The position numbers and the translations under genes are program-made. From CAVPKN01 sp964588495 (GTDB lineage: Bacteria; Chlamydiota; Chlamydiia; Chlamydiales; JAAKFR01), in assembly GCA_964588495.1 (NCBI GenBank), contig CAZPPS010000046.1, positions 1 to 14,083 of the forward strand: a stretch of 14,083 nucleotides of DNA, given 5' to 3'. Numbering within the stretch: position 1 is the first letter of the stretch; every line of letters starts with the position of its first letter. The notes beneath the pieces are model-generated. The model was not told where the DNA came from. It worked only from the letters and a program-made list of their open reading frames with translations, and searched no databases. Of this stretch, positions 1-7,032 are shown one piece after another.

Positions 1-311
1 AAATTAGTCGCGTAATCTCTATTTCTCTCTGGCCCTAAATCGGGGGCAAGGTCATCAGCACCCACTTCCATTTTCCAATCCCGCCAAGACAACAACCCTA
101 CGCTAAATCCCACATCCACAGGAAAGAACTGACCCTGATGTCCTCTATTAACAATGGTGAAGTAATTCGCTGTCTGCAAACAGCCCATCCCTGTCGGCAT
201 AACATCCGTATAGCAGGCTGTCCAATACAATCCAGAGGGGAAGGCATTTACAGGGTTCGGATTAGTAAGCAAACACGAAAATGGCAGTATAATGATTTTT
301 AGAAATTTCAA
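1..311 (-). CDS. N-terminal part of a putative exported outer-membrane (beta-barrel-like) protein, cut by the window edge
   Basis: On the minus strand an open frame runs from a TTG start at 311-309 out of the left edge (103 codons, no stop). The TTG is preceded by AAGGTGAG (315-322), a good ribosome-binding site at short spacing. The first residues (KFLKIIILPFSCLL, then NPNPVNA) look like a Sec signal peptide cleaved after Ala23. The mature part contains the segment GFSVGLLSWRDWKMEVG, which is almost the same as a segment encoded at 6205-6252, so the gene is a paralogue of the truncated gene at 6193-6783. I do not recognise a named family. Alternating polar and aromatic residues together with the export signal suggest an outer-membrane barrel; this is inference. 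It is divergent from the lyase gene at 605. Without the rest of the gene I cannot say whether it is intact. Confidence 0.6.
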   Translation of the reverse strand, partial: MKFLKIIILPFSCLLTNPNPVNAFPSGLYWTACYTDVMPTGMGCLQTANYFTIVNRGHQGQFFPVDVGFSVGLLSWRDWKMEVGADDLAPDLGPERNRDYATN

Positions 312-347
312 TTTCTCACCTTCGGAAGCGCAAAATCAACATTGCAT

Positions 348-375
348 AATATAGAATTTCCTATATCATTGCAAA
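348..375 (-). promoter_or_regulatory. Candidate sigma70/sigma66 promoter for the exported protein at 1-311
   Basis: On the minus strand TTTGCA (375-370) is followed after 16 bases by TATATT (353-348). Transcription would start near 341, giving a leader of about 30 bases that carries the AAGGTGAG site. Each element has mismatches to consensus, so this is a plausible rather than a firm call in AT-rich DNA. Confidence 0.35.
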
Positions 376-462
376 AATTCTTGCATCATGTTCTGATTTG
401 ACAAGACTAACCTCTACCTTGGCTTAATCTGTAATGATTGTGTTTTTAATTTTTACATAATC

Positions 463-491
463 TTTACATGACTTTAAGCTCTATTTATGTT
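463..491 (+). promoter_or_regulatory. Candidate promoter for the ammonia-lyase/aminomutase gene
   Basis: TTTACA (463-468), a 17-base spacer and TATGTT (486-491) precede the lyase gene with a leader of a little over 100 bases. A TTGACA at 398-403 upstream has no good -10 partner at normal spacing. The sequence is AT-rich, so chance matches are likely. Confidence 0.28.
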
Positions 492-604
492 AAAATTTTG
501 TGTAAACGAACTAGATAAGAAGCTACAACTTCATTTTTTGGATCAACTGAATCAATTTATTAGTTTTGTCGGTTCATAACTTTAGCACTAGGAAGGGGAA
601 GGGG

Positions 605-2311
605 ATGGCTACAAGGTCTGAAAAAAATACAATTGCTATTAAGAATCTCTTTAAGCGAAATGTAGAATACGTGACTTCTTTAAAAGAAATTTTAGCAGAG
701 CGTCGTCTCAAATCTGCGCATTTTAAAGAGAACTATCCTAGTACTACATCTGACAATTGCTTCAAACAATTTGTTTTGGATGGTCGCACTCTCTCTACCG
801 ATCAAGTAGTTCGTGTGGCAGCTGATCTGGATATTAAACTTGTCATTACACCAGAGGCTGTTAAACAAATTGATTTATCTAGACAAACACTTAATAAATT
901 TATTTGCGATAAACAATTTATATACGGTGTTAATACAGGGGTTGGTGGGTTTATCAATTGGTTGGTACCTCTAGATTCTGCTCAAGATCTCCAAGAAAAT
1001 CTAATTTCAGCAGTAGCTTCAAATGTCGGACCTTATTTGGATCGTGATGTGGTTAGGGCAAGCATGTTGGTGAGGCTTAATTCTCTTGTGCGTGGCTGCT
1101 CTGCCATTTCCTTAGATAATTTTAACAAGCTACTAAGTGTTTACAACGCAGGAATTATACCATGTATTCCCAGCAAAGGATCTTTAGGTGCTAGCGGTGA
1201 TCTGGGGCCTTTAGCATGCATTGCTTTAGTTTGTACAGGCAAATGGAAGGCGGAATATGAAGGTGAAATAGTATCTGGGAAAGAAGCGTTGAAAAGAGCA
1301 GGTATCGAGCCAATGAAATTAAGCTACAAGGAAGGGCTTAGTTTAATCAATGGTACTTCGGTAATGACGGGATTTGCTTCTATCCTTGTTGAGAAAGTCT
1401 TAAATTTAGTGAATGCATATGAACTGATTTCTTGCCTCACTTTTGAAGCTCTAAAAGCTAAAAGGGATCCTTTTAATCCGATAGTTCATGAGCAGAAACC
1501 GCATCGTGGTCAACTTTCCTCAGCTAGCAAGATCTGGCACTTACTATCTGATAGTAAAATGATAAGCACTGAATTAGATACGCAAAAAAACTTACAAACT
1601 TGCGATGCAACCATTCCAACCTATACGAATTATCCAATTGAAGATGCCTATTCAATTAGATGTACACCTCATATTTTGGGGCCAATAAAAGATAGTTTAG
1701 AATGGATTAAATCAGTGGTCAATAATGAGATAAATTCTAGTAATGACAACCCTTTGATCATTCCTGGCTATCCTGAAGCCTTTCATAATGGACATTTTCA
1801 TGGTCAGTATATTTCCATGGCGATGGACCATCTTTCAATTGCATTAACGACATTATCAAACTTAGCTGATCGTCGAATTGATCGCTTAATGGATAAAAAC
1901 AATAGTAACGGTCTGCCTGGATTTCTTTGTGCAGAATTTCCCGGCCTGAGATTGGGACTCATGGGAGGGCAGTTTATGGCAGCTTCGGTAACTTCCGAAA
2001 ATAGATCTCTCTGTAATCCCGTTTCTATTCAATCTCTTCCTTCTACGGGAGACTTTCAAGATATTGTTTCATTGGGGCTAGTCGCAGCAAGACGTGCGCA
2101 AGAGATATACAATAACACAGTTTATGTTATTGCATTCGAGTTATTGTGTAGTGCACAAGGAGCGGAAATTCGTGGAACGCATCTCCTTTCATCAGCCACA
2201 CAGGTGGTCTTTAATAAAGTAAGAAAAGTGGTGCCATATTTCTCTTCGGATCAGTGTCTTACTGAATACCTAGAAAATCTTGCAATGTGCATTAAGGAAG
2301 GAAGCATTTAA
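605..2311 (+). CDS. MIO-dependent aromatic amino acid ammonia-lyase / 2,3-aminomutase (AdmH-like)
   Basis: This 568-aa enzyme belongs to the HAL/PAL/TAL superfamily, which uses the self-made MIO electrophile to remove ammonia from an aromatic amino acid; mutase members re-add it at C-beta. The MIO triad Ala-Ser-Gly is residues 196-198 in GSLGASGDLGPLA. Other family marks are the catalytic Tyr107 in YGVNTGVGG, INGTS (248-252), DAYSIRCTP (347-355), NSSNDNPL (377-384) and FHNGHFHGQY (393-402). From memory, long stretches (ELQ/DLQ..NLI.AVA.NVG, PCIP.KGSLG, ALVCTG.WKA, EDAYSIRCTP.ILGP) agree with AdmH, the Pantoea andrimid phenylalanine aminomutase, better than with plant PAL or HutH. The selectivity pair is Ala-Val, unlike the His-Leu of TAL or the Ser-His of HAL. 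The ATG at 605 follows a GGAAGGGG run; an in-frame TTG at 566 would add 13 residues. The gene ends 15 bp from the convergent methyltransferase. Lyase versus mutase, and Phe versus Tyr, cannot be settled by reading. Confidence 0.9.
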   Translation: MATRSEKNTIAIKNLFKRNVEYVTSLKEILAERRLKSAHFKENYPSTTSDNCFKQFVLDGRTLSTDQVVRVAADLDIKLVITPEAVKQIDLSRQTLNKFICDKQFIYGVNTGVGGFINWLVPLDSAQDLQENLISAVASNVGPYLDRDVVRASMLVRLNSLVRGCSAISLDNFNKLLSVYNAGIIPCIPSKGSLGASGDLGPLACIALVCTGKWKAEYEGEIVSGKEALKRAGIEPMKLSYKEGLSLINGTSVMTGFASILVEKVLNLVNAYELISCLTFEALKAKRDPFNPIVHEQKPHRGQLSSASKIWHLLSDSKMISTELDTQKNLQTCDATIPTYTNYPIEDAYSIRCTPHILGPIKDSLEWIKSVVNNEINSSNDNPLIIPGYPEAFHNGHFHGQYISMAMDHLSIALTTLSNLADRRIDRLMDKNNSNGLPGFLCAEFPGLRLGLMGGQFMAASVTSENRSLCNPVSIQSLPSTGDFQDIVSLGLVAARRAQEIYNNTVYVIAFELLCSAQGAEIRGTHLLSSATQVVFNKVRKVVPYFSSDQCLTEYLENLAMCIKEGSI

Positions 2312-2326
2312 AATTGATTCCAAGCC

Positions 2327-3202
2327 TTATTTTGTTGCAACAACTGTAGGAAAAATATGTAGTTTGTCGTAGTAAAAATCGATCTTAGAAAATCCAACCT
2401 CTCTAAGTTCCCTTTCAAATTCTTCTGAAGTTCTAAAATTGCAACATTCTAGTTCGAGAATATCTCTATAAATAATTTTTTCTAACGCGATTTCCTTCTT
2501 GTCAATACCATCGATCAACCATTCCGATTTTTTATCTTCGCCAGGTGGGTATGTAAGAAAGCTAATGACTAATTTCCCATGCATTTTTAAGTACTTATAA
2601 AATTGAGTATAAAGCTCGGAAACTTTTTTGCGGTCAGAAATATAAATATTTAAACCACAGCTTGAAATCAAATCTATTTCACGATCAAATCGTAGGTGCC
2701 ACGCATCATCTTGTAATAAATTCAGGTGGCTATGTAGCTTTGTTTTTAAAGCAAACATACGAGCTAGGGATAGTGATTTAGGGTCTATATCGACGCCTAT
2801 CAGTTGAGAAATTTTAATATTGGAATAATCCAAATCTAGAAGTTCACGCATTGCGCCACATGGTATGGACGCCAGAATCATTCCGTCTTTTAGATGCTTT
2901 TGTATGAGTTTTTGAAATATTTGTAATACCTCTCGCCAAGCTAAAATAAAAGGGGAGCGAGTAAGGATGTATTTCTCAATAAAAGAAGTGCCTGAATGCC
3001 CGCTGGATTGCATAAGGTAATCAGTCCAGATAACATCCACTGATTTCTTTTCGATTAAAGCACGACCTAGTTCAAATGTAGCTAATTCCTCGACGTATTC
3101 GATTTGTTTTTCTACAGAAGCATAATTAAAATCACCTCGTGTTCTGATTTTTTTTTTAATTATTTCCAATGAGGCAATATGAACGTTATTTTTACTTTCC
3201 AT
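2327..3202 (-). CDS. Class I SAM-dependent methyltransferase, last gene of the exporter-adenylation operon
   Basis: A 291-aa protein with a Rossmann-type SAM-binding core in its middle and C-terminal half. The motif I region is ILASIPCGAMRELLDL (109-124), a P-C-G variant of the glycine-rich loop. Motif II is IGVDIDPKSL (135-144), with acidic residues that would hold the ribose. LLQDDAWHL (162-170) and IDLISSCGLNIYI (176-188) follow as motif III/IV-like strands. The first 90 residues are helical and probably form the substrate lid. The start overlaps the 3' end of the adenylation gene by 11 bases and has no clear ribosome-binding site, so translation is probably coupled. Its job is inferred from neighbours: methylation of the amino acid or of a derived product. 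No substrate subfamily is recognisable, and a house-keeping target cannot be excluded. Confidence 0.8.
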   Translation of the reverse strand: MESKNNVHIASLEIIKKKIRTRGDFNYASVEKQIEYVEELATFELGRALIEKKSVDVIWTDYLMQSSGHSGTSFIEKYILTRSPFILAWREVLQIFQKLIQKHLKDGMILASIPCGAMRELLDLDYSNIKISQLIGVDIDPKSLSLARMFALKTKLHSHLNLLQDDAWHLRFDREIDLISSCGLNIYISDRKKVSELYTQFYKYLKMHGKLVISFLTYPPGEDKKSEWLIDGIDKKEIALEKIIYRDILELECCNFRTSEEFERELREVGFSKIDFYYDKLHIFPTVVATK

Positions 3203-4760
3203 GTAAAGATATTAGCTTATCTCTATCAATTTTTCCATTAGGGGATAATGGGAAATTATTTATTAAGACAACAGAAAATGATACATACTTGGGAAGCTTG
3301 TCTTTTAGATACAAACCGAGTTCTTCTTTGGCACTTTTTTTCTTTTTAGAAGTAATATAAGCAACTAGTTGTTTTGTCCCCATAGATATGTTTTGAATAA
3401 TTACTGCGCATTCCTGAATAATTGGGCAGCGAGCAATATGATATTCAATCTCTCCAAGATTAATTTGATTGTCAGCAATCAGAGCATTATTCTCAACTCG
3501 ACCCAGAAATTCAAGATTTCCATTCGGCAAAAAGCGTCCCAAATCGCCTGTCTTATAAAGTTTTGTCTCACTTTTTCCCTGCACCCTGGCAGAAATAAAT
3601 TTTTCATGGGTCAAGTTTTCGTTATTCCAGTATCCCTCCGCAAGCCCAATACCAGAAATATAAATTTCACCTTTTAGACCTTTAGTCGATTTTTTCAAAT
3701 TATTATCTAAAATATAAACTTTAGTATTTGGTAGAGGTTTTCCTACCGTAACTTCCTCTAAAACACGGTTGATAGGATCATATATCTTGCTTAATGTCGT
3801 CCCAATTGCGCATTCGGTAGGACCATATTCATTATAAAGAAGCGCGTTAGGGGCAAACTCAGCATGTAAATGACATAAACTTTTAAAAAGACTTTCTCCT
3901 GTCAAACTAACACATTTTAAAGAAGGAATAATTGTGTTTTTTTGCAATATTTTCAGGTATTGAGAAGGAACACTAATAATGTAATTAATGTCATTAGATT
4001 CTATGTATTTTAGGAGTCTGTCAATTGGCTGGTTAGCGTTGTGGTCAAACAAATAAATCGACTCAACATTTGCTAAGGCATGAAGCATGACTAAGAGGCT
4101 TGCATCGAAACAAACGCCACCGGAAATGAGCATTCTCATGCCTTTTGGGTAATACTTTTTGTGGGCAGTAGCAACATTTGCTAAACTGCTGTGATTTATC
4201 ATAATTCCTTTGGGATTGCCAGTTGATCCCGAAGTGTAGACTATGTATGCTAGCGTTTGCATCGATATTTTAACATTCGCTAAGCACTGAATATCTGGAA
4301 TCAATGAAAAGAGTTTTTCTTCAAGTTTGACAACTTTAATATCAAAATTATGAAATAAATCTGTGTATTTGTTTTCAGATAAAATTAAAGTAGGTCTTCC
4401 ATCTTCCAGCATATACGACAAGCGTTCTTTAGGATACATAGGATCCAAAGGAAAGTACACAGCCCCAGCCTTCAAAATTCCCAAAAAACAGACAATAAAA
4501 TAAGAACTAAGTGAACTGCATAGTCCGATTCGGTCATTTTTTTGGACGCCTACGCTGATCAAGTAAGTAGCAAGACTGTCAGATAATGTATCTAGTTCAC
4601 AGTAAGATAGAGATCTATCAAGAGCATTTACAATAATATGGTCCGGATTTAACCTTGCATTCTTGCGCACTAATTCAATGAAAGTTTTGTTTTCAAATTT
4701 CGGACGCTTTGCAAGAGCTCTAATCTTTTTTAGTGTAAAAGAATTATTTAGTCTAACCAT
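3192..4760 (-). CDS. Stand-alone NRPS-type amino acid adenylation enzyme (A domain only)
   Basis: A 522-aa ANL-superfamily enzyme that should activate an amino or aryl acid as its AMP ester. Core motifs run in order: A1 LSYCEL (51-56), A2 LKAGAVYFPLD (96-106), A3 YTSGSTGNPKG (175-185), A4 FDAS (218-221), A5 NEYGPTE (310-316), A6 GEIYISGIG (364-372), A7 YKTGDL (402-407) and A10 NGKIDR (508-513) with the catalytic Lys510. A8 (420-439) is degenerate: GRVENNALIADNQINLGEIE has Glu at the hinge Asp and lacks the usual K-I-R-G-x-R. The protein stops just after A10, so there is no carrier or condensation domain. A by-eye specificity code is D-A-L-Q-S-T-E-I-G-K; Asp219, the residue that normally holds the amino group, is kept. 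The gene overlaps the exporter gene by 8 bases and has AGGAAAAG upstream of its ATG. The beta-amino acid from the facing lyase is the natural substrate guess. Confidence 0.88.
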   Translation of the reverse strand: MVRLNNSFTLKKIRALAKRPKFENKTFIELVRKNARLNPDHIIVNALDRSLSYCELDTLSDSLATYLISVGVQKNDRIGLCSSLSSYFIVCFLGILKAGAVYFPLDPMYPKERLSYMLEDGRPTLILSENKYTDLFHNFDIKVVKLEEKLFSLIPDIQCLANVKISMQTLAYIVYTSGSTGNPKGIMINHSSLANVATAHKKYYPKGMRMLISGGVCFDASLLVMLHALANVESIYLFDHNANQPIDRLLKYIESNDINYIISVPSQYLKILQKNTIIPSLKCVSLTGESLFKSLCHLHAEFAPNALLYNEYGPTECAIGTTLSKIYDPINRVLEEVTVGKPLPNTKVYILDNNLKKSTKGLKGEIYISGIGLAEGYWNNENLTHEKFISARVQGKSETKLYKTGDLGRFLPNGNLEFLGRVENNALIADNQINLGEIEYHIARCPIIQECAVIIQNISMGTKQLVAYITSKKKKSAKEELGLYLKDKLPKYVSFSVVLINNFPLSPNGKIDRDKLISLHGK

Positions 4761-6045
4761 TTTTCTTTTCCTGCAGATTTTGAAACCTATTATAATATTT
4801 CCATGAATATGAAAAAACTAAAAAGGAGAAAGCCATTAGATAAAAAATATCCAACTTCATCAAACGAACTACTAGAATAATAATTACAATTCCACACCAA
4901 TAGGCAAAGGTGTCAACTGAATCTGTTAAACCATAAATTCTTCCATGCTCTTCTTCTGTTAATTCGTTGGCTAAAATAGATAGAAGCGAAGGTGACAAAA
5001 ATGCATTCCCTAACGCATGAAAAAAACAGCAAGTCCTCAGAAGAATTGATTGATCATGTAATATTTTAAACAAAACAAAATAGGGGATCAAGGATAGGAA
5101 AGATATCCAATAACCAATTTTTATTGTTGTACTATCACTTAATTTATAACTAAAGATTAGAATCGACACGCCTACTAAATATCCAAGCATCATGAATTCT
5201 GCGAGATATAGTGACTTGTCGGATGCAAAGTCTATCTGTGAAATAAGAATAGCATAAAGGGAAACCTCCCATAGAAAAAAGGGTATCAGTGCATTTTTTT
5301 TTGCAGGTATTTGTAGATCTTTCTTCAGTAATGAAGTTTCACGTTTCAATTCGTGGAGAAAGTTTAATTGAGGTTGCCGTTTCTTTTTAAATTTCACAAA
5401 TAGGCAGAACACTGTGACAGCAACAAAAAATAAGAAGAGGATCACGCTTATCAGTGCGGATATATATTTTTCTTCAAAAACACCCATGCCAAGAAAGTTA
5501 CCTATCTGTACGGATAGATTATGTTCAGCAAATAACCCAAAAATACTGGAATGTTTCATGAATGAAAAAATTAAATATGCCATAGCATAGGCTGCAGTTG
5601 CAAAAATAAATAACATCCTATGATTTTTGTATTTAGAATCAGCAATAACTGCTAAAGCTATTGGCAAAGTATTTCCAAAAACACCCTTAGAAATCGTTGC
5701 TAAGATCAAAATAAATAAAAAATCCTGATAGATGACATTGAAAACATAGATTAAAATGATGCTTATCAAGGAAAACAGGAGTGCTATAAAAATCCCTGCT
5801 TTTCTGCCGTAAATATCTGAAAGCGAAGACTGAAGTGGCGCAAAAATAATTTGCAAAAAACAAAAAAAAGTTAAAAAAATAAAATTTGTTAATTCGGATT
5901 GTTGGCTATAAATCGAGACAACGTGATTCTCACAGATAACATCTGCAAATATGAAAATGAAAACGGGAAATATGACGGCTATAAATTGCCAAGTCAAGCT
6001 TTTTTTGAAACGTTTTAAGAAGCTTATTTTGTTTGCAGATTCCAT
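4753..6045 (-). CDS. Major facilitator superfamily exporter, first gene of the operon
   Basis: A 430-aa inner-membrane protein with about 12 hydrophobic segments (roughly 17-40, 52-75, 81-103, 108-130, 143-163, 190-217, then after a charged central loop 251-270, 280-300, 306-327, 335-360, 375-397 and 398-420). The loop after helix 2 carries MFS motif A, SSLSDIYGRKAG (73-84, Asp77, Arg81, Lys82), typical of proton-coupled drug or metabolite efflux pumps. The central cytoplasmic loop (about 217-250) is rich in Lys and Gln. Its stop lies inside the start of the adenylation gene (8-base overlap), so export is tied to biosynthesis: it may expel the product or confer self-protection. The ATG has only a weak GAGAT site upstream. 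Import of a precursor is the alternative; direction cannot be read from sequence. Confidence 0.85.
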   Translation of the reverse strand: MESANKISFLKRFKKSLTWQFIAVIFPVFIFIFADVICENHVVSIYSQQSELTNFIFLTFFCFLQIIFAPLQSSLSDIYGRKAGIFIALLFSLISIILIYVFNVIYQDFLFILILATISKGVFGNTLPIALAVIADSKYKNHRMLFIFATAAYAMAYLIFSFMKHSSIFGLFAEHNLSVQIGNFLGMGVFEEKYISALISVILFLFFVAVTVFCLFVKFKKKRQPQLNFLHELKRETSLLKKDLQIPAKKNALIPFFLWEVSLYAILISQIDFASDKSLYLAEFMMLGYLVGVSILIFSYKLSDSTTIKIGYWISFLSLIPYFVLFKILHDQSILLRTCCFFHALGNAFLSPSLLSILANELTEEEHGRIYGLTDSVDTFAYWCGIVIIILVVRLMKLDIFYLMAFSFLVFSYSWKYYNRFQNLQEKKNG

Positions 6046-6167
6046 TTCAGATCTCGAACCAAGCTGTATTTTTTTTCTCGCAGCTGTAGTCGCTTTTGAA
6101 ACAATAAGTTGACACTTCTTCAGCTACCTACAGATGGTAGATTTTTTTATAGATTCCTGCAACCATG

Positions 6168-6186
6168 ATCACACAGTTTGTGTGAT
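6168..6186. promoter_or_regulatory. Perfect 8-bp inverted repeat upstream of the exporter operon
   Basis: ATCACACA, a 3-base centre GTT, and TGTGTGAT form an exact dyad about 120 bases upstream of the exporter start. No T-run follows on either strand, so it is not a classical terminator. It could be an operator for the operon, or a chance hairpin inside the decayed upstream part of the barrel gene. Confidence 0.25.
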
Positions 6187-6192
6187 GATTAG

Positions 6193-6783
6193 GCAATCGA
6201 TATTGGATTTGAAGTAGGACTGCTCTCTTGGCGCGATTGGAAGGTCGAAGTGGGAATTGACTATCTCGGTGGTTCGGATTATCCGCTGTTTTTCAATGCT
6301 AAGATGGGTATTGAAGAGGATAAGCTGTTTGCAAAAGCGCCGAGTTTTTCAGTTGGGGGCTTTTGGTTTGGCACGCGCTCTCATACGACAAATTATGATG
6401 TAATCGATGCTATTGTGGGAAAAACGCTGCCAAAATGGCTGTCAGGTGGTCGGATATTTCTAGGAACATATTTTGGAACGCATACTCTTGGGCGTGATCA
6501 AATAGGTTATATGTTGGGTTACACAAAATCCTTCTGTCAAGTTCAGGACAAAGGAGGTTCGAAATACTGGAAATGGTGGTTGCTAGCCGATTATGCCTCT
6601 GGAAAAAATTTCATTGGTGGAGGCGGTGTAGGAATTGTCTATTTTTTTAATTCGCAAGCGGCTGTGATCACTGGTCCAACTTGGTTTAATGATAAACAAA
6701 TCAATGGTCAATGGAAATGGACTGTGCAAATCAATATTTTTTTCACAGCGTTTAAAGAACAGATTCGCAAGAATGATAAGTGA
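6193..6783 (+). pseudogene. 5'-truncated outer-membrane-like protein (copy A of the family)
   Basis: A GTG at 6250 could start a 177-aa protein, but recognisable family sequence begins upstream of it: the frame is open from 6193 and encodes IGFEVGLLSWRDWKVEVG, nearly the same as a segment about 75 residues into the signal-bearing paralogue at 1-311. The piece therefore lacks its signal peptide and first strands. Two in-frame stops (6166 and 6190) lie just before it. The remaining 197 codons show barrel-like strands rich in Gly, Tyr and Trp (for example FLGTYFGTHTLGRDQIGYM and YWKWWLLADYASG), followed by GGGGVGIVYFFNS, ITGPTWF and WKWTVQINIFF near the C-terminus. Those last motifs recur in the fragments near 8.64 and 12.44 kb. 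The reading frame itself is undamaged, so the truncation may be fairly recent. No named family is recognised; the beta-barrel call is inferred. Confidence 0.65.
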
Positions 6784-6995
6784 TATTTAAGTTGTGTGTT
6801 ACAACCCCTGATGAAAAAAAAGATTTTAGGGGCGATATCCCGCAAGTAAGCTTAACGTTGCCTCCAAGAAGTCTTTGTCGCGGTAGTATTCCAAAACTTT
6901 TTGTTTTGCCAAAAGGTAGTCTCTTTTAAGGGACAAGGATTCTTGAGAATTGGGATTGCCCATAAAGCTTGGGCAAGAATAGCCCGAGATAATAA
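6604..6995. repeat. Diverged long direct repeat, copy A (barrel 3' end plus convergent small gene)
   Basis: This block holds the last part of the barrel gene and, tail to tail with it, the small minus-strand gene. The same arrangement in the same orientation is found at 12441-12796. The small-gene half is clearly similar at the DNA level (about 18 differences over roughly 125 bases by eye between 6861-6980 and 12660-12780); the barrel half is similar mainly as protein. Confidence 0.7.
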
Positions 6996-7016
6996 AAGAG
7001 TTTTTTTATCTTGCAT
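6826..7016 (-). pseudogene. Frameshifted copy of a conserved small protein (about 62 aa)
   Basis: On the minus strand an ATG at 7016 starts MQDKKTLLLSR; then two extra bases near 6982 break the frame. In the next frame the sequence continues as YSCPSFMGNPNSQESLSL and LLAKQKVLEYYRDKDFLEA to LLAGYRP and a TAA at 6826-6828. The intact paralogue at 12624-12815 reads straight through at this point (YYLSR then YSCPSF), which is why I call the break here. The gene starts 16 bases after the stop of the 249-aa gene, so it may be the end of that transcript. The family is not recognised: it is Lys- and Leu-rich, with a helical C-terminal half. Confidence 0.55.
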
Positions 7017-7032
7017 CGAATCCATTATAGAT

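Noticed and set aside
398..430. TTGACA at 398-403 as the lyase promoter.
   Set aside because: No acceptable -10 at 16-18 bases; the TTTACA-N17-TATGTT pair fits better.
566..604. Longer lyase start at TTG 566.
   Set aside because: The ATG at 605 has a purine-rich ribosome-binding site directly upstream, and the extra 13 residues show no family similarity.
3169..3677. Plus-strand ORFs opposite the adenylation gene (3169-3360 and 3369-3677).
   Set aside because: They lie wholly or mostly antisense to a gene with clear conserved motifs and have no family features.
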